DNA of 7,105 nt from JBFWIL01 sp050256015 (lineage in GTDB: Bacteria; Bacteroidota; Bacteroidia; Bacteroidales; Prolixibacteraceae): the NCBI GenBank assembly GCA_050256015.1, contig JBFWIL010000142.1, forward strand, positions 1 to 7,105. Direction: 5' to 3'. Positions within the stretch are counted from its first letter, which is position 1. Each line of letters begins with the position of its first letter. Positions 1 to 5,820 of this stretch are shown in pieces. The notes beneath the pieces are model-generated. The model saw only the letters and a list, made by a program, of their open reading frames with translations. It ran no database searches and was not told the DNA's origin. The position numbers were made by a program, and so were the translations under genes.

Positions 1-285
1 AGACCCATTGTATTTGAAGGGGGGAAAGTGTATTTTAACAGTGACTGGTATTTTTGTAACACCTGCGGATGCTGGTTTAATCATCCGGAAAAAGATATAC
101 CGCTAAACGGCTGTTCCCTTTGCGGATCAAAGTCGGTAGTTCAGTACAGGGAACCCGAAAACGGTGCCGAAAAAATAAATATGCTGATCTGCCCCTCCTG
201 CGGGAAGGGGCAAAGAAGGTCCCGCTCCCGTCATAAACAAATCGTTTGTCCCGACTGCCGGCGCCCGCTGGTCGGTGAATTATAA
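1..285 (+). CDS. CxxC-rich zinc-ribbon protein, probably 5'-partial
   Basis: This is a small cysteine-rich protein with no assignable enzymatic role. The frame is open from base 1, and the residues before the GTG at 28 (VFEGGK) look protein-like, so the true start probably lies outside the window. The GTG at 28 is possible, but its purine-rich AGGGGGG tract sits only about 3 bases away, which is too close for a good ribosome binding site. Counting from that GTG, there are four CxxC pairs: C10/C13, C29/C32, C55/C58 and C74/C77. They would make two zinc ribbons or rubredoxin-like knuckles, separated by a basic stretch near residues 62-71 (RRSRSRH). The gene ends 31 bases before the NifX-like gene and is presumably in the same transcription unit. 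Metal-binding proteins of this type are common beside Fe-S assembly genes. The zinc-ribbon call is firm; the function is unknown. Confidence 0.7.
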   Translation, partial: RPIVFEGGKVYFNSDWYFCNTCGCWFNHPEKDIPLNGCSLCGSKSVVQYREPENGAEKINMLICPSCGKGQRRSRSRHKQIVCPDCRRPLVGEL

Positions 286-290
286 ACGCA

Positions 291-306
291 TTAATAATAT
301 TATTAA
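291..306. promoter_or_regulatory. Perfect 16-bp AT palindrome in the intergenic gap
   Basis: TTAATAATATTATTAA is its own reverse complement. It lies in the 31-base gap between the zinc-ribbon gene and the first NifX-like gene, ending 10 bases before the ATG at 317. It could be an operator for a dimeric repressor, or simply AT-rich spacer. All-A/T palindromes arise by chance fairly easily, so the regulatory call is weak. Confidence 0.25.
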
Positions 307-316
307 ACATAAACAC

Positions 317-640
317 ATGAAAATTGCCATCACATCTACCGGAAATACTCCCGACGCACAACTTGACAGCCGTTTCGGGCGCTGTTCCTGGTTCGTTATT
401 TACGACACGGAAACACGGGGAACAGAGTTTATTCCAAACCCGAATAAAGACTGTGTGGAAGGTGCAGGTCCGGCTTCCGTGCAACTGGTTACTTCCAAAG
501 GAGTAAAAAAAGTTGTCTCGGGAGAATTCGGACAGAAGGTAAAGACCATTTTCGATCAGCTGCAAATCAAACTGATCATGATAAACCGGGAAAATGCCCG
601 GATAAGCGAAATTATTGAGTTGCTGGACAAACAGTCCTGA
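317..640 (+). CDS. NifX/NifB-C-terminal-like cofactor-binding protein (PF02579 type), first copy
   Basis: This is a 107-residue, single-domain protein of the dinitrogenase iron-molybdenum cofactor family (NifX, NafY, NifB C-terminus, ORP, MTH1175). Members fold like RNase H and bind metal-sulfur cofactors or precursors. Seen here: a beta-strand start MKIAITSTG, the family signature LDSRFGRCSWFVIYD (residues 16-30), the glycine-rich GPASVQLVTSKGVKKVVSG block, and a C-terminal helix. The frame is open up to 275, but the residues before M at 317 (KRINNIIKHKH) do not fit the family, so I start at the internal ATG. No Shine-Dalgarno is visible, which is common in Bacteroidota. A paralogue lies at 993. 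No nifHDK is visible, so a role in nitrogen fixation is not supported; the physiological cofactor is unknown. Confidence 0.88.
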   Translation: MKIAITSTGNTPDAQLDSRFGRCSWFVIYDTETRGTEFIPNPNKDCVEGAGPASVQLVTSKGVKKVVSGEFGQKVKTIFDQLQIKLIMINRENARISEIIELLDKQS

Positions 641-665
641 ACAACAAACGTTCAAAAACAAAAAA

Positions 666-672
666 AGGAGGT
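666..672 (+). promoter_or_regulatory. Strong Shine-Dalgarno for the DUF5320-type gene
   Basis: AGGAGGT lies 4 bases before the ATG at 677, a near-perfect match to the anti-Shine-Dalgarno end of 16S rRNA. It stands out because the neighbouring plus-strand genes have weak or no such site. It fixes the start at 677. Confidence 0.75.
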
Positions 673-676
673 AATT

Positions 677-898
677 ATGCCTGGATTAAACAGAAAAGGA
701 CCGGCAGGCGAAGGAGCAATGACCGGCCGGAGGCTGGGGCGTTGCCAGCCGGAGAACAAGGGGAAGACTGACAATGAGATACTGCAAAACCAACAGTCTT
801 CCAGACTTAGCGGACAAGGGAGAGGATCAGGTCCCGGGAGGGGACTTGGATTGGGCAGAGGATTAAAAAAGGGCAGAGGATTCCGAAGAAATTCCTGA
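677..898 (+). CDS. Small Gly/Arg-rich protein, DUF5320-type
   Basis: This 73-residue protein begins MPGLNRKGPAGEGAMTGR, the characteristic opening of DUF5320-type proteins (M-P-x-x-x-x-x-G-P-x-G-x-G-x-M-T-G-R-x-x-G-x-C). C23 falls where the family usually has its first cysteine. The middle is polar, with Asn and Gln. The C-terminal third is low-complexity and basic, with repeated GRG and GLGRG units (roughly residues 45-70) ending in RRNS. It is probably disordered, and I see no membrane segment. DUF5320-type genes are repeatedly found next to NifX-like and ferredoxin-MinD genes in anaerobes, but their function is undefined. The start is set by a strong ribosome binding site. A hairpin with terminator-like shape follows 9 bases after the stop. 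Confidence 0.8.
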   Translation: MPGLNRKGPAGEGAMTGRRLGRCQPENKGKTDNEILQNQQSSRLSGQGRGSGPGRGLGLGRGLKKGRGFRRNS

Positions 899-907
899 TC
901 CGCAACA

Positions 908-936
908 GACTGTACTGTCCATAGGGCAGTATGGTC
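908..936 (+). terminator. Long hairpin after the DUF5320-type gene (possible terminator or attenuator)
   Basis: GACTGTACTGTCC (908-920) can pair over all 13 positions with GGGCAGTATGGTC (924-936), counting three G-U pairs, around a 3-base ATA loop. It is followed by TTTAATAAAA, a short and imperfect U tract. The three G-U pairs fall on the plus-strand transcript, which suggests an RNA element read in that direction. It lies in the 94-base gap between the DUF5320-type gene and the second NifX-like gene, the largest gap in the upstream array. It could end transcription partially, act as a processing or stability element, or separate two expression levels. The U tract is too weak to call a strong intrinsic terminator. 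Confidence 0.5.
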
Positions 937-992
937 TTTAATAAAAAAAGAAGCTTAATACGAAAGTTTTACTCAGTTAAATTGAAAAAAAC

Positions 993-1331
993 ATGAGACA
1001 ACTATTTGCAATTCCGCTGCAAAACGGCCGTTTATGCCAACATTTCGGTCATTGTCAGCAATTTTCCCTGGTAGAAGTGGAAAACGGATCGATTACCGGA
1101 GAAAATCTGCTTACTCCCCCGCCCCATGAACCAGGGCTCCTGCCCGCATGGCTGGCGGGAAAAGGGGTAACCGACGTAATTGCCGGAGGCATGGGACAAC
1201 GGGCTGTCAGTCTTTTTAATGCCCAGGGTATAAGGGTTAACGTTGGGGCACAGCCAAAAGACCCCAAAGAGCTGGTCAGCGAATGGCTGAAAAATGAACT
1301 GATTACCGGGGACAACGCCTGCGACCACTGA
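993..1331 (+). CDS. NifX/NifB-C-terminal-like cofactor-binding protein, second copy
   Basis: This is a 112-residue protein of the same PF02579-type family as the gene at 317 but clearly diverged from it. Seen here: the signature RLCQHFGHCQQF (C15, H17, H20, C21), the PPPHEPG motif near residues 43-49 with the conserved loop that follows it, DVIAGGMGQRA (about 61-71), and a C-terminal ACDH. Cys/His residues in the HFGHC and terminal CDH motifs are typical of the MTH1175/YncC-like branch and are candidate metal ligands. The first copy has only one cysteine in the equivalent region and no CDH tail, so the two may bind different clusters. The stop and the ATG of the next gene overlap by one base (TGATG), indicating translational coupling to the first ferredoxin-MinD ATPase. 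No Shine-Dalgarno is evident. Confidence 0.9.
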   Translation: MRQLFAIPLQNGRLCQHFGHCQQFSLVEVENGSITGENLLTPPPHEPGLLPAWLAGKGVTDVIAGGMGQRAVSLFNAQGIRVNVGAQPKDPKELVSEWLKNELITGDNACDH

Positions 1332-2200
1332 TGAAAATAGCTATAGCCAGCGGAAAAGGGGGAACAGGAAAAACTTTTGTCTCGACCAATCTGTTCGAAC
1401 TAGCCCGGATGCAGGGAAGACAGGTCAGTCTGGCCGACTGTGATGCAGAAGAACCGAACGTGGCAGAATTCCTCCGGGGAAAAGAAACCTCCGGCAGCAA
1501 AGTGTTTCAGCATGTACCGGTCATTGATCCCGAAAAATGCACCTTCTGCGGAAAATGCTTTGAATACTGCAATTATAACGCTATTCTGTTTCTTCCCGAC
1601 AACCGGTTTATCCAGGTCATTCCCGATCTGTGTCACGACTGCGGAGCCTGCCAGGCAGCCTGCAGGGACGGAGCCATCACCGAACGGGAAAAATTACTGG
1701 GTACCGTAAAAGCATTCAGAACAGACGAAAAAGCTTGGCTCGTAGAAAGCCGTTCGGAAGTAGGCGTATATTCCCCGGTAAAAATCATCAAACAGGCCAT
1801 CCGGGAAGCAGGCAGACAGCCGCTCTGTCTGATGGATTCGCCTCCGGGAATATCCTGTCCTTTCATTGCTACGGTGGATCCTGCCGATTATGTTGTACTA
1901 GTCACCGAGCCCACTCCATTCGGACTAAATGATCTCAAACTTTCTGCAGAGACGGTAGAACAGCTGGGCAAACCTTTCGGAGTGGTAATTAACCGGGCCG
2001 GCCTGGGAAGCGATATGGTGCACCGTTGGCTGAAAGAAAAACAGATTCCGCTTTTACTGGAAATTCCCTTCGACCGGGATATTGCCCGCATTTACTCGGA
2101 AGGTAAAATTCTGGTGCAGGAGAATCCGCACTACAGGAATATTTTTAAACAGTTGTTGAATTCTATTGAAGCAAAATATTCATTATGGCAGAAATCGTAG
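1331..2200 (+). CDS. MinD/ParA-type P-loop ATPase with inserted 2x[4Fe-4S] ferredoxin domain, first of pair
   Basis: This 289-residue cytoplasmic ATPase has a deviant Walker A, GKGGTGKT (residues 8-15, with the MinD signature lysine K9), a switch-I-like ADCDAEEPN (35-43) and a Walker B-type DSPPG (D169). A bacterial ferredoxin module is inserted between the P-loop and Walker B. Its two cluster motifs are C70-x2-C73-x2-C76-x3-C80 and C101-x2-C104-x2-C107-x3-C111. Proteins with this architecture are known from Desulfovibrio ORP loci and from many anaerobes, where they act with NifX-like proteins. Family knowledge suggests a nucleotide-dependent dimer that moves electrons or clusters. The gene is coupled at both ends: one-base overlap upstream and a 16-base overlap with its paralogue downstream. 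The proline that usually follows the fourth cysteine of each motif is absent (CNYNA, CRDGA). Confidence 0.9.
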   Translation: MKIAIASGKGGTGKTFVSTNLFELARMQGRQVSLADCDAEEPNVAEFLRGKETSGSKVFQHVPVIDPEKCTFCGKCFEYCNYNAILFLPDNRFIQVIPDLCHDCGACQAACRDGAITEREKLLGTVKAFRTDEKAWLVESRSEVGVYSPVKIIKQAIREAGRQPLCLMDSPPGISCPFIATVDPADYVVLVTEPTPFGLNDLKLSAETVEQLGKPFGVVINRAGLGSDMVHRWLKEKQIPLLLEIPFDRDIARIYSEGKILVQENPHYRNIFKQLLNSIEAKYSLWQKS

Positions 2201-3060
2201 TTTTAAGCGGTAAGGGAGGAACAGGGAAAACCAGTCTGAGTGCAGCCCTCGCCACCATGGGAAAAGAAATGATCATGGCCGACTGCGATGTAGATGCGGC
2301 CAACCTGCATCTGCTTCTGGAACCGGAAGATAATTTCCGGGAACGCTTTGTTACCGGCAGCAAAGCAGAAATAGACTACAACAACTGTACCAACTGCGGA
2401 CTCTGCATGGATTATTGCCGTTTTGATGCCATCGTATACCGCAACGGGAAGATTTGCATCTCGGAAACCTCCTGCGACGGCTGCAAACTATGTTTCCGTA
2501 TTTGTCCGGCCGGAGCGATCCGCATGATCGACAGCGACAAAAGCTACTGGTATTCGGGCACCTACAGGAACGGCCTCATGGTGCACGCCCGCCTGGCTCC
2601 AGGAGAGGAAAATTCGGGGAAACTGGTCAACGTAGTACGCGAACATGCACGAAGGCTTTCGGAACTGGCCGGACTGCAGACTATCATCATTGACGGCCCC
2701 CCTGGCACAGGTTGTCCGGCCATCTCTTCCCTCACCGGCACACAGGCAGCCATCGTGGTAACGGAGCCAAGCCACTCGGGTTTTCATGACCTGAAACGCA
2801 TCCTCAAACTTATTGATGATTTTAACATACCGGCCCGGGTAGTCATCAATAAAACAGACCTGAACGAAAACATGACAGACCAAATACAGACCTGGTGTGA
2901 GGGAACGGGAATCCCCGTGATCGGGAAGATTCCTTTCGATCCCAAAATGGTCGAGGCGATGCTTCAATGCAAAAGTGTTGTGGAGTGGGCGCCCGAGTCG
3001 GTCGCGGCGAAAGAGATTTCATCCATTTACCGGCAGGTTTCCAATAATTACGCGAATTAA
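2185..3060 (+). CDS. MinD/ParA-type P-loop ATPase with inserted 2x[4Fe-4S] ferredoxin domain, second of pair
   Basis: This 291-residue protein is a paralogue of the preceding gene with the same architecture. It has Walker A GKGGTGKT (residues 9-16), ADCDVDAANL (32-41), ferredoxin motifs C68/C71/C74/C78 and C97/C100/C103/C107 followed by P108, and Walker B DGPPGTG (D170). The loop between ferredoxin and Walker B contains a conserved-looking YWYSGTYRNG stretch (121-130), and the downstream half ends in a MinD-like alpha/beta domain (VVINKTDLN, GKIPFD). The DVDAANLHLLL wording is typical of the second member of such pairs, while the first has DAEEPNVAEFL. This supports obligate heterodimers rather than a recent duplication. 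The start ATG at 2185 lies inside the end of the first ATPase (16-base overlap in another frame). No ribosome binding site is seen, consistent with coupling. Confidence 0.92.
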   Translation: MAEIVVLSGKGGTGKTSLSAALATMGKEMIMADCDVDAANLHLLLEPEDNFRERFVTGSKAEIDYNNCTNCGLCMDYCRFDAIVYRNGKICISETSCDGCKLCFRICPAGAIRMIDSDKSYWYSGTYRNGLMVHARLAPGEENSGKLVNVVREHARRLSELAGLQTIIIDGPPGTGCPAISSLTGTQAAIVVTEPSHSGFHDLKRILKLIDDFNIPARVVINKTDLNENMTDQIQTWCEGTGIPVIGKIPFDPKMVEAMLQCKSVVEWAPESVAAKEISSIYRQVSNNYAN

Positions 3061-3082
3061 ATGAATCGTTAAAAGAAAAGAT

Positions 3083-4018
3083 ATGATCAGTTTTGGACCG
3101 GTACCATCCAGACGACTCGGTAACAGTATGGGAATAAACAATATTCTTTCGAAAAAGATGTGCTCGTATTCCTGCGTTTACTGCCAGGTTGGCCTGACAC
3201 AGAAACTCAGTGTAACCAGGGGAAAATTTTATGAGCCTGGGAAAATATACGCAGAGGTTGAGAAGCACCTGTGTAAACTGGCAAGCAAACCGGATTATCT
3301 GACTTTCGTTTCAAACGGAGAACCAACCATGGATATTAACCTGGGAAAATCTATAGAGAAACTGAAAAAATTTGGTATTCCCGTGGCCGTTATCACCAAT
3401 GCATCCCTTTTAAGTGATCAGAACGTCAGAAATGAATTATCGCTTGCCGACTGGATTTCGGTGAAAATAGATACCGGTAGTGAAACGATCCGGGAAAAAA
3501 TTAACAGGCCTCATCCTGACCTGTCGTTCAAACGATATACAGAAGGTCTGCTAAATTTTTCTTCTGAGTATAAAGGGATACTTGTCTCCGAGACCATGCT
3601 GGTAAGGGGAATCAATGATCAATCCAATCTGTTAAGGGAGACAGCATCGCTGATCAAACAAATAAACCCTAAAACAGCTTACCTTGCTGTACCTACTCGT
3701 CCTCCTGCATTGTCAACCGTTAAAAGACCGGATGAAGCAACAATTAATGAAGCTTTTCAGACTTATACTGAAACAGGTCTGCATACCGAACTATTGTTGG
3801 GCTTTGAAGGCATCAATACCGGCTATACCGGTAATGCGATTGACGATATTGTAAATATTTGCACCGTACATCCCATCAGGGAAGACACGATGACTGAACT
3901 GCTCAGAAAAGACCATGCTGACCCGATTACACTGGACTTACTATTCCATGGAAAATATATTAAACGAGTCAGATACAACAACAATGATTTTTATATCCGA
4001 AATTTTGCAGAGCAATGA
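3083..4018 (+). CDS. Radical SAM protein, COG0731 (wyosine-synthetase-like) family
   Basis: This is a 311-residue radical SAM enzyme. It opens with the family hallmark FGPVPSRRLG (4-13), followed by the cluster motif C27-x3-C31-x2-C34 (CSYSCVYC), which binds the [4Fe-4S] that cleaves S-adenosylmethionine. Further motifs are SNGEPTMD (SAM-binding GE region), VITNASLL, and VKIDTG with NRPHP. The C-terminal 70 residues carry the usual helix-turn-helix-like tail (HPIREDTMTELLRK and a final FYIRNF). Bacterial members are named after archaeal wyosine tRNA enzymes, but their substrates are not established. The gene starts 22 bases after the second ATPase, with a weak purine run AAAAGAAAAG before the ATG, and its stop overlaps the next reading frame (ATGA). 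By eye it is more A/T-rich than the ATPase genes. Its adjacency suggests it belongs to the cofactor system, but this is inference. Confidence 0.88.
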   Translation: MISFGPVPSRRLGNSMGINNILSKKMCSYSCVYCQVGLTQKLSVTRGKFYEPGKIYAEVEKHLCKLASKPDYLTFVSNGEPTMDINLGKSIEKLKKFGIPVAVITNASLLSDQNVRNELSLADWISVKIDTGSETIREKINRPHPDLSFKRYTEGLLNFSSEYKGILVSETMLVRGINDQSNLLRETASLIKQINPKTAYLAVPTRPPALSTVKRPDEATINEAFQTYTETGLHTELLLGFEGINTGYTGNAIDDIVNICTVHPIREDTMTELLRKDHADPITLDLLFHGKYIKRVRYNNNDFYIRNFAEQ

Positions 4019-4251
4019 TTCTACCTGTCGTTTTATATGGTTCATCCATCCTTCGTCATGTTTCATCTGTTTATTTTTTCAATTTAACTAACTGCAATCT
4101 GCATATCACACGTCATCACTTTGAGACGCTTACCAACGCGCCAATAAACATTGATAAATTGTCTGCTTTACAAAGAAAACTGATATCAGGAAAACTTAAA
4201 AAAATAAGAAAAAATGACACAGAAGAATATATCGAAAGCTGCCCCTTTTGA
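4015..4251 (+). pseudogene. Peptide deformylase relic with the catalytic core deleted in frame
   Basis: This is an open frame of 78 codons whose two ends match peptide deformylase, while its middle is missing. Residues 1-17 (MILPVVLYGSSILRHVS) match the Bacteroidota deformylase N-terminus (MILPxxxYGxPVLRKVA). HHFETLTNA (34-42) matches the MFETMYNA helix that normally precedes GVGLAAPQ. From residue 46, IDKLSALQRKLISGKLKK matches the C-terminal helix (DHLSPLRRxLLxGKLxKI). Spacing in the N-terminal part is collinear with intact enzymes. About 110 residues, including the GxGLAAPQ, EGCLS and HExDH metal and active-site motifs, are absent, so deformylation is not possible. The frame keeps an ATGA overlap with the radical SAM gene and runs 38 bases into the Mrp gene, so it may persist for coupling. 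A functional deformylase must exist elsewhere in the genome. Family matches are from memory. Confidence 0.72.
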
Positions 4252-5068
4252 AAAAATAAAATTACCCGACATCAAAAACCTGATCGTTGTGGCTTCGGGC
4301 AAAGGCGGAGTCGGTAAATCGACTGTCACGGCAGGCCTGGCTTTATCGCTTGCCCTGGAAGGCTATTCAGTCGGACTGATGGATGCCGATCTTTACGGCC
4401 CGTCAGTTCCAACGCTCTTTAATCTGAAAAACGAACACCCGTCAGCTAGTGAGCACGATGGCAAAACACGGATTGAACCGTTTGTCCGCTTTGGAATCAA
4501 AGTGATGTCGGTAGGTTTCTTCATCGATCCGGCGCAGGCTGTCCTGTGGAGAGGGCCGATGGCCTCGAATGCACTAAAACAATTCATGAATGAAACAAAC
4601 TGGGGAAACCTTGATTACCTGATCATTGACACTCCCCCCGGGACAGGCGATATCCACCTTACCCTTCTTCAGCAATATGAGATCAGCGGATCGGTAATTG
4701 TCACCACGCCACAGCTGATTGCCCTGGACGATGTTCAAAAAGCCATTGCCATGTTCCGCAATGAACATGTTGCCGTACCCGTCCTTGGTATCGTTGAAAA
4801 TATGGCATGGTTTACGCCATCCAGACATCCCGACGAGAAATATTTTCTCTTTGGCCAGGGCGGAGGGAAGAAACTGTCAGAAATGTTCGGAATCCCGCTT
4901 ATCGCACAAATACCCGTTAATGAAAACATCTGCCAGAGCTGTGATGAAGGGAAACTCAATATTTTAGTCAGGGACAACGAAGTAAAAACAGCTTTCTCCA
5001 AACTGGTGAACGGTATTCTGGCAGACCAGAAGAGAGAAGGCACTCATATAGAACCGCAATATGATTGA
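4214..5068 (+). CDS. mrp: Mrp/NBP35-family P-loop ATPase (Fe-S cluster carrier), short form
   Basis: This is a 284-residue Mrp/ApbC-type ATPase, a family that binds and transfers [4Fe-4S] clusters in the cytoplasm. It has Walker A GKGGVGKS (29-36), MDADLYGPSVP (56-66), the Mrp signature WRGPMASNALKQF (112-124) and Walker B DTPPGTGD (D139). The later ENMAWFTPSRHPDEKYFLFG segment is the Bacteroidota-type version of the ENM region. The N-terminal MIP18/DUF59 domain of longer Mrp proteins is absent, replaced by about 20 linker residues. The usual CPxC after ENM is also absent. The only two cysteines are C240 and C243 (ICQSCDEG), further downstream. The ATG at 4214 lies within the deformylase relic and has only an A-rich leader. 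The 3' end overlaps the thioesterase gene by 8 bases. Confidence 0.9.
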   Translation: MTQKNISKAAPFEKIKLPDIKNLIVVASGKGGVGKSTVTAGLALSLALEGYSVGLMDADLYGPSVPTLFNLKNEHPSASEHDGKTRIEPFVRFGIKVMSVGFFIDPAQAVLWRGPMASNALKQFMNETNWGNLDYLIIDTPPGTGDIHLTLLQQYEISGSVIVTTPQLIALDDVQKAIAMFRNEHVAVPVLGIVENMAWFTPSRHPDEKYFLFGQGGGKKLSEMFGIPLIAQIPVNENICQSCDEGKLNILVRDNEVKTAFSKLVNGILADQKREGTHIEPQYD

Positions 5069-5471
5069 ATACAACTATATCTTCCGGGTCATGTACCCCG
5101 ATACCGATCAGATGGGGACCATGCACCATGCCAATTACGTGAAATACTACGAGGCGGCGCGCTGGGAATTGTTCCGCAGCATGGGTATTTCGTACAAGTC
5201 GGTCGAGGATGCCGGTTACATGCTCCCGGTTATCCGGATGAATTTCCGCTTTCTGAAAACCACCCGGTATGATGCCCTTTTGACCGCTAAAACAACCCTG
5301 AAAGCCATTAAAGGTGTCCGGATCTGGTTCACTTACAAATTATATAATGAACAGCAGGAACTGATCAACGAGGCGGAAACGGAACTGGCTTTTGTCAAAA
5401 AGGGGAACTGGAAACCATGCCCTGCGCCTGATTTTGTATTAAAAGCGATTGAAGCCAACCTAAAAACCTAA
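5061..5471 (+). CDS. Acyl-CoA thioesterase, YbgC/FadM-type 4HBT hotdog protein
   Basis: This is a 136-residue single hotdog domain. The signature YPDTDQMGTMHHANYVKYYEAAR begins at Y12; it holds the active-site aspartate D16, the HH pair at 22-23 and E31. The length (130-145 residues is usual) and the strand pattern afterwards (FRFLKTTRYD, TELAFVKKG) are those of YbgC/4-hydroxybenzoyl-CoA thioesterase relatives, which hydrolyse acyl-CoA or acyl-ACP thioesters in the cytoplasm. It overlaps the end of the Mrp gene by 8 bases and is therefore probably co-translated with it. This may be an operon hitch-hiker rather than part of the metal system. The substrate cannot be told from sequence. No ribosome binding site is obvious. 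It is the last clearly intact gene of the array. Confidence 0.9.
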   Translation: MIEYNYIFRVMYPDTDQMGTMHHANYVKYYEAARWELFRSMGISYKSVEDAGYMLPVIRMNFRFLKTTRYDALLTAKTTLKAIKGVRIWFTYKLYNEQQELINEAETELAFVKKGNWKPCPAPDFVLKAIEANLKT

Positions 5472-5547
5472 ATCCGTACCTGCACCCGAAGGAACACCGA
5501 TACTGCCTGCAGCGTTAAGAAACGACTCAACGGATGATCTTGGGTTT

Positions 5548-5810
5548 TTGCCACGCATTCCCCTGAACGTCCAAACCCGGTCGGGTCTCTCTGTCGTGCG
5601 TCTGGAAATCGGGAAAAAGCTGATCCCGTTGGGTCAGCTCCGCAAGCGGTTGAATGAAATGCCGGAAGATAAAAATGCGGGAATCATTACCTGGTCAAGA
5701 TATCTCTTTGCGGTTATGAAGCCACTCTGGTGCTTCAGGCAAATGGGGACCAAAATGTAAAAGTTTTGGAAGGCAGTCTTATGGCCTGGCCTTACAAAAG
5801 TGAAAAATAA
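5548..5810 (+). pseudogene. Rhodanese-domain relic with frameshift at the active-site cysteine
   Basis: The first frame (5548-5694) gives KLIPLGQLRKRLNEMPEDK and then IITW, matching the rhodanese stretch that leads to the active-site loop. The match then moves to another frame (from about 5697 to the TAA at 5808-5810), reading KISLCGYEATLVLQANG and VKVLEGSLMAWPY, the usual end of the domain (KISLRGYEA, VKVLEGGxxAWP). The switch occurs at TGGTCAAG (5692-5699). Restoring one G (TGG TGC AAG) would give W-C-K, placing the catalytic cysteine exactly where the family has it. The LRGYEA arginine also reads as cysteine. The GHIPGA segment expected before KLIPLG is missing. The style is that of C-terminal rhodanese domains on flavin disulfide reductases. 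The frame is open back to 5473, but that part is not recognised. Inactive as it stands. Confidence 0.7.
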
Positions 5811-5820
5811 ATCGAAAAAA

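Noticed and set aside
275..316. Upstream start at 275 for the first NifX-like gene
   Set aside because: The extra 14 residues are Lys/Asn/Ile-rich and come from the AT-rich gap; family proteins start at MKIAI.
77..661. A 194-codon open frame on the minus strand
   Set aside because: It lies antisense to the zinc-ribbon and first NifX-like genes, whose CxxC pairs and family motifs are clear; its translation shows no family features.
317..1331. Nitrogen fixation as the role of the NifX-like genes
   Set aside because: PF02579-type proteins are widespread outside diazotrophs, and no nitrogenase or NifB radical SAM motif set is present in the window.
2488..2967. A 159-codon minus-strand open frame opposite the second ferredoxin-MinD ATPase
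   Set aside because: It is a shadow of a well-supported gene, and no coherent domain is seen.
2846..3268. A 140-codon minus-strand open frame across the ATPase/radical SAM junction
   Set aside because: It spans two real genes on the other strand and resembles nothing.
5800..5820. GTG at 5800 as the start of the membrane protein
   Set aside because: Possible, but it overlaps the rhodanese relic and adds only lysine-rich residues; the ATG at 5821 is preferred without strong evidence.
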